NCBI GenBank assembly: GCA_002280475.1 | Contig: NCEB01000024.1 | Span: 1-55,323 of the forward strand | Length of the DNA: 55,323 bases | Direction of reading: 5' to 3' | Origin: Brevundimonas subvibrioides | GTDB taxonomy: Bacteria > Pseudomonadota > Alphaproteobacteria > Caulobacterales > Caulobacteraceae | In this document: positions 24,824 to 34,160 of the stretch, piece after piece | Numbering within the stretch: position 1 is the stretch's first letter | Layout: the number at the start of each line of letters is the position of its first letter | The notes under the pieces: generated by a model | What the model was told of the DNA's origin: nothing | Databases searched by the model: none | Seen by the model: the letters and a program-made list of their open reading frames with translations, nothing else | Made by a program: the position numbers and the translations under genes

Positions 24824-25555
24824 GTGTCACCCGGATTCATCAACGTGATCGGCGTCTTGTTGCCAATGGCCCCATGGGGCCGATCCTCGTTGTAGTATCT
24901 GCGCCAAGCCTCCACTGTTGGCTGCGCCGCCCTTCGGGTCGGTCGCATCCGCAAGCGTCAGGAACCAGTGGGCGTTCAGACACTCGGCCCGGAAGCGGCC
25001 GTTGAAGGCCTCGATGAAGGCATTGTCGGTTGGCTTGCCGGGCCGGCTGAAGTCCAGGGTGACGCCGTGGGCATAAGCCCACAGGTCCAGGTTCCGGGAG
25101 ACGAACTCGGTCCCTTGATCGACTCGAATAGCCTTCGGATAGCCCAGCCGGCCGCAAGCACGGTCCAGGGCCTCGACCACGTTTTCCGACCGGTAGGTGA
25201 ACCGTGGATCAATCACCGGCGAGAAGCGGCTGAAGGTGTCGACGACCGTCAGAACTCTGATCTTTCGACCCGTCGCCAACTGGTCGTGCACAAAGTCCAT
25301 TGCCCAAGTTTCGATCCGCCAGCCCTCGCGCTGCAGCAGCACGTGCACCCGGCGATAGCCGTAGCGCACTCGCGTCTCGCAGATCGCCTTTATGCGGGCT
25401 TCGAGGCCGGCCTGGTCGGGGCGGCGGGAGCGGTAGTGATAGCTCGACGTGTCCATCTCCAGAACCCGGCATGCCCGCCGGATCGACACGCCCCAGTCAC
25501 ACCGACACCCGTCCACCAGCTCGCGCTTGCGACCAGGCCTCAGAGCTTTCGGCGG
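24805..25555 (-). pseudogene. IS3-family transposase orfB, internally deleted and frameshifted
   Basis: The integrase catalytic domain is recognisable: WAMDFVHDQLATGRKIRVLTVVD, then RVDQGTEFVSR and FIEAFNGRFRAECLN give the DDE residues. About 45 codons expected between EGWRI and WAMDFVH (near 25310) are missing. After LADA (near 24940) the frame shifts; the true C terminus (EAWRRYYNEDRPHGAIGN) continues in another frame to a stop at 24805. It cannot encode an active protein. Confidence 0.85.
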
Positions 25556-25793
25556 ATCACGTCCTGAAGCATCTCCCGGTCCAGCGACAGGTCCGCCACC
25601 AACTTCCTCAGCCGCCCGTTCTCGTCCTCAAGCTGCTTCAGCCGCTTCATCTCCGTCGGCAGCAGGCCGTCGTACTTCTTCTTCTTCCAATTAAAGTACG
25701 TCGCCTGACTGATCCCGGCCCGCCGGCAGAACTCCGCCACCGGCACACCGTCCGCGCCTGCTTCAAAATGAACGCCTTCTGGGCGTCCGAAAA
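25540..25793 (-). pseudogene. IS3-family orfA (HTH protein), 5'-truncated and frameshifted
   Basis: The C-terminal part reads CRRAGISQATYFNWKKKKYDGL and then a leucine-zipper-like LKQLEDENGRLRKLVADLSLDREMLQDVIRRKL. Its start FSDAQKAFILKQ lies in a different frame, separated by an apparent one-base deletion near 25768 (CAG-GCG instead of CAG-GGCG). The initial methionine region is replaced by GH2 sequence. Confidence 0.85.
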
Positions 25794-27718
25794 CCCGGGT
25801 CGCCAGGAGCCGCCGGTGCAAGAGCGGCCAGACGGGCGTAGTGGTCGGCCAGGACCGCGAAGGCCTGTTTGCGGCGTCCGGTCTCTGTGACCAGCCCCTT
25901 GCGGTTCCAGCCTTTCTGAAAGACCGGATGCTGGCGGCGTGGCGACCGGAAGTCCTTGAGTATCCAGGGCGACAGGCCACGTAGAAACGGGATTGACTCA
26001 GCCATGGCCAGCGTCTGGCGATAGTATTCGGCCTGGAACTCCTCGGAAAACTTGCGCAACCGCATCGGATCGCGGAAACCTGCCGAAGCATCCGCGCCGA
26101 ATTCCGAAAAAATCAGAGGCTTGGCGAAGTCTGAACGCCAACGCATGGCGGGGAGCGCGTCCAGGGGATCGTCCGAATACCAGCCGTTGTAGGTGTTGAC
26201 GGCCATCACATCGAGTTCGGCAACCAGCGGATCGCTGATCCGGATCTCCGTCACGCCGTTGCGTCGGTCGCGTTCGGTGAGCAGGGCGGCAGTCACGAGC
26301 CGACTGTCGTCCAGAGCCCGCACGTCGCGGGCAAGGGTCGTCAGAAAGGCGTTGCGGGCATCGCCGACGGGGGTCTCGTTGCCGACGCTCCAGAGGATGA
26401 TCGACGCCCGGTTGCGATCTCTCCGGATGTTGTCCGCCAGCATCGCCCGCGCCGTCGCCAAGGTCCCGGCGTTGGCGAAATCGACGCGCCAGTAGACGGG
26501 GACCTCGCTCCAGACCAGAAGGCCGAGTTCATCGGCTATCCGGGTCATGATTTCCGAATGGGGATAGTGGGCCAATCTGACGAAGTTGCAGTTCAGGCCC
26601 GTCTTGGCCTCGCTCAGCAGGGCCCGCGCCGCTTCGGGCGTAATGATGCGGGCGGGATCGGGGCCGAACTCCTCCTCGTGCAGACAGATGCCGCGCAGGA
26701 AGACCGGGTGACCGTTCAACAGAATGTCCTCGCCGCTCACGGCGATGGTCCGAAAGCCGACGCGGTCGCTCAACCGGTCGCCGTCGGCCTCGAAGTCGAC
26801 GTCATGCAGGGTCGGCGCCTCCGGAGACCATAGCGCCAGGCCGCGCGGCGCCGGGCCCGATCCGGTCCATTCGCCGTTCTGGTCAGTCCGCCCCTCCAGC
26901 GTCATGCCGGGCCCGCCGATACGAACACGGACGGTCCGCCCGGCGCGATCAGGGCCATTCAGGACGATGGTCGCGACGATCCTGCCGTTGGGTGCGAGCC
27001 GCACCCAGGCGTCGTCGATGAAGGTGGCGGGCGTGTCGATCAGGGCGATGTCGCGCGTGACGCCGCCATAGGTCTCCCAGTCGGTGACGGGCGGCGGAAC
27101 ACTCGCGGGCGAGCGAACCGAGTCCACGCCCAGCGTCACACTGTTCAAGCCGTCCCGGAGCAGGGCGGTGACGTCGAAAGCGAACGGCGTGTGGCCGCCC
27201 TCGTGGTCGCCCACGTGAACGCCGTTGAGATAGACGGCAGTGCGGTAGTCGGCGGCCCCGATGCGGAGATGCGCGCGGCGCGAACCGGCGCGGCGCGCCT
27301 CGAAGTCGCGCCGGTACCACATCAGGCCCTGGTAGTGGCGCAGCTGGGGGTCGTGCCCCATCCAGGCCCCCGGCAGGTCCGCCGTCGGGGATTGGGCCAT
27401 GTCGTATTCATAGAGGGCCGAAGGGTCGTCCCGCATCTCGGTCTCGACGTCGACATCGTCATACCGGCGGTGCCCCTTGCCCGCCGCGGCCCCGTGAAAA
27501 CCCTCGGCGCCGTCGCGATAGGGGTCGATCGAATAGCGCCAGGCCCCGGACAAACCGACACCGGGACGCGCGGCCGCGTTGACCAGGATCACCGATGCCG
27601 CAGCGCCGCGCGACGCCGCGGCATCGGGAGCCGGTTGGGCGGTCGCCAGCGACGGCGGCAGGCTAGCGGACGCCAGGCCCAGGGCGATGCATCCGCGCCG
27701 GGTGGGATTGAAGGTCAC
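25763..27718 (-). CDS. Exported glycoside hydrolase family 2 protein
   Basis: 651 residues from a GTG at 27718 with GGGAGAGG upstream. The N terminus (NPTRRGCIALGLASA, ending ATAQPA) looks like a Tat or Sec signal. Sugar-binding jelly-roll and Ig-like domains precede the TIM barrel: HLRIGAADYRTAVYLNG, GGVTRDIALID, then SVGNETPVG (acid/base Glu) and FSEFGADAS (nucleophile Glu). GH2 covers beta-galactosidases, -glucuronidases and -mannosidases. The last 8 or so residues (RTPRRRSF) come from the adjoining IS remnant, so the natural C terminus is lost, though the catalytic domain looks complete. It lies 64 bases downstream of the GH30 gene. Confidence 0.88.
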   Translation of the reverse strand: MTFNPTRRGCIALGLASASLPPSLATAQPAPDAAASRGAAASVILVNAAARPGVGLSGAWRYSIDPYRDGAEGFHGAAAGKGHRRYDDVDVETEMRDDPSALYEYDMAQSPTADLPGAWMGHDPQLRHYQGLMWYRRDFEARRAGSRRAHLRIGAADYRTAVYLNGVHVGDHEGGHTPFAFDVTALLRDGLNSVTLGVDSVRSPASVPPPVTDWETYGGVTRDIALIDTPATFIDDAWVRLAPNGRIVATIVLNGPDRAGRTVRVRIGGPGMTLEGRTDQNGEWTGSGPAPRGLALWSPEAPTLHDVDFEADGDRLSDRVGFRTIAVSGEDILLNGHPVFLRGICLHEEEFGPDPARIITPEAARALLSEAKTGLNCNFVRLAHYPHSEIMTRIADELGLLVWSEVPVYWRVDFANAGTLATARAMLADNIRRDRNRASIILWSVGNETPVGDARNAFLTTLARDVRALDDSRLVTAALLTERDRRNGVTEIRISDPLVAELDVMAVNTYNGWYSDDPLDALPAMRWRSDFAKPLIFSEFGADASAGFRDPMRLRKFSEEFQAEYYRQTLAMAESIPFLRGLSPWILKDFRSPRRQHPVFQKGWNRKGLVTETGRRKQAFAVLADHYARLAALAPAAPGDPGFRTPRRRSF

Positions 27719-27782
27719 GACCCGCCTCTCCCTGACTGCCCGGCCCACGCCGCCTCATCCGGAAAGGAAAGACCTGCCCGCA

Positions 27783-29249
27783 TCATGTCGGACGCGCGGG
27801 CGGGATCGCATAGTCAGAGACATCGCCGCTCTGCGAGCGCCAGACATAAGTCGCGGCCGACTTCGGCGGCAGGTCGGCGGCCGTTTGCCATCGACCGTCC
27901 TGAATGCGGAAAGAGACGGGCGCCGAGTCCTCGTTTAGGACAATCAGAACGCGCTCGCCGTCCGGATTGCGAAACGCGACGCCCCGCAGGCCGTCCGGCA
28001 GGGTCAAGCCGACCCTTTCCGCTCCGGGCAGCACGAAGCGACTGGCGTGGCCGAAGGCATAGTACTCTTGGTTCCGCCGCACTGCCCCGGTGCGACTGTC
28101 GATCGTCACCACGCCGCGACAGTCACCGCAACCGCCGGCGTGCGGTCCGTGAGTTTCGTCAAGGGCCAGGTTCCACATCAGCACGCCACGCGCCCACCCG
28201 TTGGTCGATCCGATGATGAGATTCTTCATCATCCAGGAAAAGCTGTCGGAGAAGTCGGATGCCCACTCGCCGCCGGAGCATTCGGTAAAGAAGACCGCCA
28301 CGTCAGGATGGGCTTCATGAACCCGGATTTGGGCGGCGACGTCGCCAGCGTAGCAGTGCCAGGCCACGCCGGCCACGAACGCCCGCGCATCGGGATCTGA
28401 AAGGACCGTCAGCGGTTGCTCCGGCTGATCCCAGTTGTGGTCCCAATCCAGGATCTTCGTTTCAATCCCCTCGGCCCGGAGAAGCGGACCGAGGTCGTCG
28501 CCGATGAACATCGCGCGCCCGTCCGGACCCCAACGCATGCCGGGATAGCTGTCCGGTTCGAAATCGGGCTCGTTCTGGATGCTGAGGTAGTCCGTCGGTA
28601 CGCCGTGGGCCGCCGCCGCCAGGATGTAGCGCCGCAGATAGTCGGCGTAGGTCGCATAGAACTCCAGCTTCAGCTCGCCCTGGATCATCGAGCCGGTGGT
28701 CTTCATCCAGCCCGGCGCGCTCCAGGGCGTGGCCATGATTGCGAGATCGGGGTTCACGGCCAGGGCCTGCCGGACGGTCGGGAATACGAACTCCTCCATC
28801 CTGCGGGTCGAGAAGCTCCGCAGGCTCGGATCGGCAACGTCCGCCAGACTGTAATGATCCAGCGAGAAGTCCGAGGCTCCAATGGTGACGCGGGCGAAGC
28901 TGAAGCCGAGGGCCTCGTTGTCCCGTCCGAACAACTCTCGCATGAGGGCGTCGCGCTGGGTCGCCGACATCCTGGTCTGGATCAGCCAGGCGGAAGCATC
29001 CGTGATCGCCGCGCCGAAGCCGACCATGCGCTGAAAACGTTGCGTCACGTCCACGGCGATGACCGGACGGTCTGGAGACCCCTCCGTCGTGAACGGCAAC
29101 GGGGTCTGTTCGCCCAACATCTGACTGCGGTCGCCGGAGGTGACCCACGCCCGGGCCGCGAACTCTTGCGGGCCTCTGGCCGTGGCGCAGGCCGAAACAG
29201 CCAGCATCACAAGCGGCGCAGCCAGAGCGGCCAGTCGCCTCATCCTCAT
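27783..29249 (-). CDS. Lipoprotein glycoside hydrolase family 30 (glucosylceramidase-like)
   Basis: 488 residues. The N terminus MRMRRLAALAAPLVMLAVSAC carries a lipobox (VSAC), so the enzyme is probably anchored in a membrane facing the periplasm or outside. The barrel has the GH30 motifs GFGAAITDASAW, ATPWSAPGWMKT, SIQNEPDFE (acid/base Glu) and FFTECSGGEW (nucleophile Glu), with a C-terminal beta domain. GH30 members act on beta-1,6-glucan, glucosylceramide or xylans; subfamily 1 or 3 is most likely. A LacI-type operator lies about 100 bases upstream. Confidence 0.9.
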   Translation of the reverse strand: MRMRRLAALAAPLVMLAVSACATARGPQEFAARAWVTSGDRSQMLGEQTPLPFTTEGSPDRPVIAVDVTQRFQRMVGFGAAITDASAWLIQTRMSATQRDALMRELFGRDNEALGFSFARVTIGASDFSLDHYSLADVADPSLRSFSTRRMEEFVFPTVRQALAVNPDLAIMATPWSAPGWMKTTGSMIQGELKLEFYATYADYLRRYILAAAAHGVPTDYLSIQNEPDFEPDSYPGMRWGPDGRAMFIGDDLGPLLRAEGIETKILDWDHNWDQPEQPLTVLSDPDARAFVAGVAWHCYAGDVAAQIRVHEAHPDVAVFFTECSGGEWASDFSDSFSWMMKNLIIGSTNGWARGVLMWNLALDETHGPHAGGCGDCRGVVTIDSRTGAVRRNQEYYAFGHASRFVLPGAERVGLTLPDGLRGVAFRNPDGERVLIVLNEDSAPVSFRIQDGRWQTAADLPPKSAATYVWRSQSGDVSDYAIPPARPT

Positions 29250-29350
29250 GATGTTTCGAAGATTTTCAAGCAACTCTCTCACGCCTTTCGCTTGATGAGG
29301 TCGATCGTCTTTCCTGCCCGCGGCTCTATCGGCGATCACCCACCCTTCAA

Positions 29351-29364
29351 TGGAAGCGCTTCCA
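29351..29364. promoter_or_regulatory. LacI/GalR-type operator TGGAAGCGCTTCCA
   Basis: A perfect 14-base palindrome with the central CG typical of LacI-family operators, 102 bases upstream of the GH30 start and just after the lacI stop. The adjacent LacI regulator is the obvious ligand. Confidence 0.75.
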
Positions 29365-29388
29365 ATAGGCTAGGGCGAGCGCGCCTTG

Positions 29389-30450
29389 TCAAGCGGTCGC
29401 CGTAGCGCGCTTCGGCGCCGGGCGTCCGGTGGACTCGCGTTGGACGACCGCATGAGACAGGGTCTGGAATCGCCAGCCTCCGGCTGATCCATTCAACCGT
29501 TCAACCAGCGCAACAACGGCGTCATGGGCCATGTCCTTCAGAGGCTGATGGACCGTCGTCAACGGCGGCCAGACGATCGCCGACACCGGCGTATCATCGA
29601 AGCCAGTGATCGACAGGTCGCCAGGCACGTCTAAACCCCGCCCATGAGAGATCGACAGAGCGCCGGCGGCCATGTCGTCATTCGCGCAGATCAAGGCCGT
29701 CGGAGGCGACGGGCCGTCCAGAAGTCGCGCGGTCAGGATTCCGCCGGATCGAAAGGTGAAATCGCCCTGCAAAATTTCGACGCCGTCTGGTTTCAGGCCC
29801 CCTTCCAGAAGCGCGCGACTGAGGCCGTCTCGCCGTCGAGCGGCTGAAAGGTGCCCCTCTATCCCGCTCATGAAGGCGAAACGCCGATGACCCAGGCTCA
29901 ACAGATGGCGAGCGATGTCGTAGCCGCCGGCCTCGTCGTCGATGCCGACGCCATCCGCGACGTCCCGTCCCGAGCCGCCCGGCGAGATCGTCACCACATG
30001 GCTCCCTAGCCGTCGAACGTCTTCGATGAGGGTCACATCGTCTGCGAAGGGCGGCGTGAGGATTATGCCCTGACATTTGTGCGAGGCGATCAGATCGAGA
30101 ACCAGCCGTCGACGATCCGGACTTTGCTGCGCCACATGGCGTGTCAGCAGCTGATAGCCCAGGGCCAGACAGCCGCGAAGGGCGCCGAGTTCCAGGGCCG
30201 AGGTGTAAAAGGAGTTCGGTTCCGTATCCAGGTCCGACGCGAAGACAAGCGCCAGCATGCGGCTACCGCCCCCCGCCAGGGAGCGCGCCTGGGGATTCAC
30301 CCGAAAATTCAACGCCTCCACCGCCTTGAGGACGCGCTGACGAACCTCGTCGCGGACGTTGGGACCTCCGTTCAAAACACGAGACACGGTCGTGCGCGCA
30401 ACACCGGCAAGGCCGGCTACATCGTCGATCGTAGGCTTCTTCAGCGTCAC
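29389..30450 (-). CDS. LacI-family transcriptional regulator
   Basis: 353 residues. The N-terminal LacI HTH (TIDDVAGLAGVARTTVSRVLN) and hinge (NPQARSLA) are followed by a periplasmic-binding-protein-like sugar domain (ALICANDDMAAGAL, ITGFDDTPVSAIVWPPLTTV). The GTG at 30450 is chosen because GGAG precedes it and the HTH begins directly after; a GTG 12 bases upstream is possible. It is divergent from an MFS transporter and upstream of GH30/GH2, so it probably controls both. Confidence 0.92.
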   Translation of the reverse strand: MTLKKPTIDDVAGLAGVARTTVSRVLNGGPNVRDEVRQRVLKAVEALNFRVNPQARSLAGGGSRMLALVFASDLDTEPNSFYTSALELGALRGCLALGYQLLTRHVAQQSPDRRRLVLDLIASHKCQGIILTPPFADDVTLIEDVRRLGSHVVTISPGGSGRDVADGVGIDDEAGGYDIARHLLSLGHRRFAFMSGIEGHLSAARRRDGLSRALLEGGLKPDGVEILQGDFTFRSGGILTARLLDGPSPPTALICANDDMAAGALSISHGRGLDVPGDLSITGFDDTPVSAIVWPPLTTVHQPLKDMAHDAVVALVERLNGSAGGWRFQTLSHAVVQRESTGRPAPKRATATA

Positions 30451-30577
30451 GGTGCAGATCACTCCGACAAGGGTCGCGCGAGACGATGGCCGTGCGCGCC
30501 GCTTGTTTCAATAGATCGACGCCGCCGCTCTGTTGACGTCATATGCCGCCATGATCGACTCCGTCGCCGAAGACCCC

Positions 30578-31783
30578 ATGACGACGCGACGCTCCCCCGG
30601 CTTTGTTCTGGGCTACGGGGCCGCGCAGGCCGGCACCTTCATCTGCTTCATTCCGCTGCTGACCCTGCTGCTTCCTGAAAAGGCCGAACAGATTGGCGGC
30701 GCCGACAAGGCCCTGCTTCTGGGCCAGGCCGCCATGCTCGGAGGCCTGACCGCCGCTGGGGCCAATCTGCTGTTCGGTGCCCTCAGCGATGGCACGAAAA
30801 GCCGCCTGGGCCGGCGGCGTCCGTGGATTCTGGTGGGGTTTGCCGCGGCGGCGCTCGCGCTCGCCTTGATCGGCTTGGCGCGCGACCCGTTCCAACTTGC
30901 TATCGGGGTGGTGGCGTTCCAGCTTGCGGTCAACGCCTTGTATGCGCCGCTGATGGCGTTGGTGCCGGACATGGTGCCGGACAACCAGAAAGGGCTGGTC
31001 TGCGCCTGGACGGGGGTCGCCCTGCCGATCGCCAACCTGTTCACGGCGCTGGTGGTCAGCCGGCTTTCCGGCTCCGCCACCGCCCAGTTCGCCGTCGTGA
31101 TCGCGGCGGCGGCGGTTCTGGTGTTGCCCTTCGCTCTCACCTTGAGGGAACCATGCGTTCTGCACCGGGTCCCGGAGCCGTTTCGCCTCTCGTTCGTCGC
31201 CCTGAAGAATCATACGTTCAGACTGGCGTTCAGCGCGCGCCTGCTGCTCGAAAGCGCGGTGGCGATCAACACCCTCTACCTGTTCTTCTTTCTGCAGGCG
31301 CAGCCGGCGAGGTCGGCGCCGGAGGGCTGGTCCGTCGCTCAGGTGTTCGGCGCGTTGCTGATTGCCTCAACCCTGGCGGCCGCAGCAAGCGGCTTCGTGG
31401 GCGGTATCCTCTCCGATCGCCTGCGGCGCAGGCGCGCCTTCGTGTTCGCGGGCGGCGCGGGCATGGCGGTTGCGCTGGCGCTCTTCGTAAGCTGGCCGAC
31501 GTGGCCTGGACCCCTGATCGCCCAACTGCTGTTCGGAGTTGGCCATGGCCTGCACGCAACGGCGGTCGCGGCCATGACCGCACAGATTCTGCCTGATCCG
31601 CAAAAGTCCGGCCGGGATCTCGGCGTCATGAATATGGCCGTCGCCCTGCCCCAGGGTCTGGCGCCGGCCTGCGCCGTCGCGCTCCTGAGCGTCGGCTTTT
31701 CCCTGTCGTCGGTCTTCGCCGCGGCCAGCGGCGCCGCCGTTCTCGCATCCGCGATCCTGATGTTGATGCGCCGGGTTCCTTAG
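30578..31783 (+). CDS. MFS transporter, probable sugar permease
   Basis: 401 residues with 12 hydrophobic segments. The loop LFGALSDGTKSRLGRRRPW between segments 2 and 3 and a second copy GGILSDRLRRRRAFV in the C-terminal half are MFS signature loops. Starts at 30551 or 30578 are both possible. It is divergent from the LacI regulator, so it is likely the uptake system for the product of the GH30/GH2 enzymes. GPH- or SLC45-like subfamily is a guess. Confidence 0.85.
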   Translation: MTTRRSPGFVLGYGAAQAGTFICFIPLLTLLLPEKAEQIGGADKALLLGQAAMLGGLTAAGANLLFGALSDGTKSRLGRRRPWILVGFAAAALALALIGLARDPFQLAIGVVAFQLAVNALYAPLMALVPDMVPDNQKGLVCAWTGVALPIANLFTALVVSRLSGSATAQFAVVIAAAAVLVLPFALTLREPCVLHRVPEPFRLSFVALKNHTFRLAFSARLLLESAVAINTLYLFFFLQAQPARSAPEGWSVAQVFGALLIASTLAAAASGFVGGILSDRLRRRRAFVFAGGAGMAVALALFVSWPTWPGPLIAQLLFGVGHGLHATAVAAMTAQILPDPQKSGRDLGVMNMAVALPQGLAPACAVALLSVGFSLSSVFAAASGAAVLASAILMLMRRVP

Positions 31784-31793
31784 CCGGGCCGGT

Positions 31794-32756
31794 TCAAGGC
31801 CGTCGGCAACCGGGCGAGTGTTCCAGCGGCCCTGGGCTCCCCGGGCAGGGAGCGTCCTGGTGCGTGCGGGCCGTCGGGGCAGGATCAAACACCAGGTCCG
31901 CGAACACGGGAAAATGGTCGGACGGGTACCGGCCGTCCCGGTGGGTCGTGACAGTGCGGACGCCTTGGGGGCGAAAACCGCGCACCAGTATCCAGTCGAT
32001 CCGACGATCGGCCGTGCCGGTGAAATTGTGGAACGTGCCGTCGGGGCCACTGGTCGTTCGCGCCGCGAGACGGGCATCGGTGAGTTCCCCGGAGAACAGC
32101 GCGTGAACCGGACCATCCGGCGTCACGTTGAAATCGCCAAGCAACACCACTGGCTCATTCGCCGGGAGTTGGGCGATCCAAGCCGCGATGAGCCGGGCCG
32201 CGCTCAGCCGCGCCTCCCCATCTTCCGCCCGGTAGGGAAAATGGGTATTCAACACATGGAATCGCCGGCCGGCCACCTTGTCCTCAAACAGTCCCCAGCT
32301 CACATGCCGCGGGAACAGATTTCCCCAAGTGATACTGCCCGCGACTTCGGGGGTCTCCGAAAGCCAGAAATCGCCGGAATCGAGGAGATGGAGTCGGTCG
32401 CGCCGGTAGAAGATTCCCACATGTTCATCACCATGACCGCCGCGCCGGTCGATGCCGAACCAGGCGTAGTCGGGAAGATGTTCGATCACATGGTCGGCCT
32501 GGCGCTGGTACAACTCCTGCATGCCGATGATGTCGGGTTGCGCGTCCGCGATGGTCTCTATGAATACGGCCTGTCGCCTTTCCCATGCATTGTCGCCGTC
32601 CTGGGGGACGGGCAGGCGCACATTGAAGGTCATCACGCGCAGGGCCGTGTCCCCGGTCTGCGCAACAGCGGGCGACGCGCCCAGCAGGCAGAGCGTCACC
32701 GCCAACCCGCGCAAGATGGCGACAATGGTCTTGCGCTCATCCATCTCGTTCCGCAT
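31794..32756 (-). CDS. Secreted endonuclease/exonuclease/phosphatase-fold protein
   Basis: 320 residues. A signal peptide (IVAILRGLAVTLCLLGASPAVAQ) precedes an EEP domain: VMTFNVR, DIIGMQELYQRQ, VLNTHFPYRAE, LLGDFNVTPDG and SDHFPVFADLVF give the metal and catalytic residues. The family includes nucleases, sphingomyelinases and inositol phosphatases; in glycan clusters such proteins are often annotated as secreted phosphatases. A proline- and histidine-containing tail of about 25 residues follows the domain. Translation from 32756 is preferred because GGGAGA lies upstream. It ends 10 bases from the convergent transporter. Confidence 0.85.
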   Translation of the reverse strand: MRNEMDERKTIVAILRGLAVTLCLLGASPAVAQTGDTALRVMTFNVRLPVPQDGDNAWERRQAVFIETIADAQPDIIGMQELYQRQADHVIEHLPDYAWFGIDRRGGHGDEHVGIFYRRDRLHLLDSGDFWLSETPEVAGSITWGNLFPRHVSWGLFEDKVAGRRFHVLNTHFPYRAEDGEARLSAARLIAAWIAQLPANEPVVLLGDFNVTPDGPVHALFSGELTDARLAARTTSGPDGTFHNFTGTADRRIDWILVRGFRPQGVRTVTTHRDGRYPSDHFPVFADLVFDPAPTARTHQDAPCPGSPGPLEHSPGCRRP

Positions 32757-32920
32757 CCCGACCGCTATCTCCCTAGTACCGACTACAGGAGTCCGCGCGG
32801 AGACGAAACCGTCAGCGGCCATGCAAGCGGCGGGGCTCCCCGCCTGCCCACCGCCGGCCCTCGTTCATTGTGAAGGCCCGGGGGTCTTGCCGCTCATCTT
32901 CAGCTCCGGCGGGAGGCAGG

Positions 32921-33130
32921 TCAGAACCGCACGCGCGCTCCCAGGAAAAACTCCGGCCCCAGCGCGTCATAAGTCGAGGGGTAGGTGTTCGCCTGCTGCT
33001 GTGAGCTGCCAAGGGTCGGGGGATCATTGTCAAGGACGTTGTTGACGCCCCCGTACAGCGAGACGCCGGCGCGCTCCAGGTCCAGGCTAAACGCAATGTC
33101 GATATAGTGCTGCGCGGAGACCCTCGGCAC
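32921..33130 (-). pseudogene. C-terminal fragment of a TonB-dependent receptor
   Basis: About 69 residues (ISA/SAQHYIDIAFSLDL, VSLYGGVNNVLDNDPPTL, FFLGARVRF) match the last strands of a TonB-dependent receptor, including the terminal aromatic residue. No plug or barrel sequence precedes it; upstream of about 33135 the frame becomes arginine-rich and unrelated. The rest of the gene, which should have been the uptake receptor of the GH30/GH2 cluster, has been lost exactly where the mobile-element genes begin. Confidence 0.8.
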
Positions 33131-33227
33131 GTTTGGTCGCCCGCCAAGTCCAGGCGGACGCCGGAGCCTTCCTCGCGCCCTTGCTATGCCCTCAGTGCGG
33201 CTAAGCGCCCGTCAGGAACTGCGGCGC

Positions 33228-34160
33228 TCACGCCCCGCCCGCCTTCCTGAAGTCGAACAACGGAATGCCCAGCTTCCTGGCCTTGTCGGCCAGGCTGTCG
33301 GAGATCCCCGAGCCCGGGAACACCACGACCCCGATCGGCAGCACGTCGAGTAGCTGGTCGTTTCGCTTGAACGGCGCCGCCTTGGCGTAACGGGTCCAGT
33401 CAGGCTTGAAGGCCATTTGCGTGACCTTGCGATTGTCGGCCCAACAGGCGGCGATGCGTTCGGCGCCCTTCGGCGATCCACCATGCAGCAGCACCATGTC
33501 GGGGTGTTTGGCGTGGACCCGGTCGAGCGCAGCCCAGATGGCCTGATGGTCGTTGCAGTCCATGCCGCCGGTGAAGGCGACCTTGGCCCCGGCTGGAACC
33601 ATCACCTCGGTCTCTGCGCGTCTACGGGCGGACAGGAAGTCGCGGCTGTCGATCATCGCCGAGGTCAGGGCCTTGCGGTTGACCATCGAACCGACGCGAG
33701 GACGCCAAGGTGAGCGAAGGTGGACCTCGTACTGTTCGGCGGCGCGGTCACGCATGAACTCCAAGACATTGCGGCGTTCGATCAGGGTCAGACCCTCGTT
33801 CAGCAGCGTCTCCAGTTCGACGGATTTTACCTCTGAGCCGTCCTGCTCGCGTTGGCTGCGCTTCTGAGCCTGCTCATTGTCGTCAAGTTCGCGCTCGATC
33901 CGGTCCGCGGCGCGGTGAAAGAGATTGACCGTTCCCCAGAGCAGATCGTCCAGATCGGGTTCCAGCCTGGTGTCCTGTAACGTCGAGGCCAGGGCGTCGA
34001 AGATATCGACGACGGCGCCCCGGACCTGGGGTTCCTCGGGCAGGGGGCGGCGGTCGGGTTCATCCTGGAAGGGGCGGTGTCCATAGAGTTGGAGTTCGTC
34101 CAGCAGTGAGGATGTCGCGGACTGTGCATGGAAGGGTTCGAAGTCAGGATCGGTTGTCAT
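33228..34160 (-). CDS. DUF2493-domain protein (SLOG/Rossmann-like)
   Basis: 310 residues. The N-terminal half is helical and charged. The C-terminal half from about residue 195 is the DUF2493 domain, a SLOG-like Rossmann fold: VAFTGGMDCNDHQAIWAALD, LLHGGSPKGAERIAACWA, VVVFPGSGISDSLADKARKLGIP. Such domains bind nucleotides or nucleic-acid-derived ligands and are common on alphaproteobacterial plasmids and ICEs; the function is unknown. The ATG at 34160 has GGAGA upstream. Confidence 0.85.
   Translation of the reverse strand: MTTDPDFEPFHAQSATSSLLDELQLYGHRPFQDEPDRRPLPEEPQVRGAVVDIFDALASTLQDTRLEPDLDDLLWGTVNLFHRAADRIERELDDNEQAQKRSQREQDGSEVKSVELETLLNEGLTLIERRNVLEFMRDRAAEQYEVHLRSPWRPRVGSMVNRKALTSAMIDSRDFLSARRRAETEVMVPAGAKVAFTGGMDCNDHQAIWAALDRVHAKHPDMVLLHGGSPKGAERIAACWADNRKVTQMAFKPDWTRYAKAAPFKRNDQLLDVLPIGVVVFPGSGISDSLADKARKLGIPLFDFRKAGGA

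Larger units (their letters stand above)
24805..25793 (-). mobile_element. Decayed IS3-family insertion sequence
   Basis: Remains of orfA and orfB of an IS3-family element are present but neither is intact. At the right end the first few codons of orfA and the terminal inverted repeat are missing: the element fuses directly to the 3' end of the GH2 gene at about 25793. The left end is probably near or within the 72-base repeats. No target duplication can be seen. Confidence 0.85.

Noticed and set aside
24453..24830. Minus-strand frame with 24-residue repeats (PDSGRETPAPGDPENGGG type)
   Set aside because: Produced by the 72-base tandem DNA repeat, whose length is a multiple of three; no start or domain evidence.
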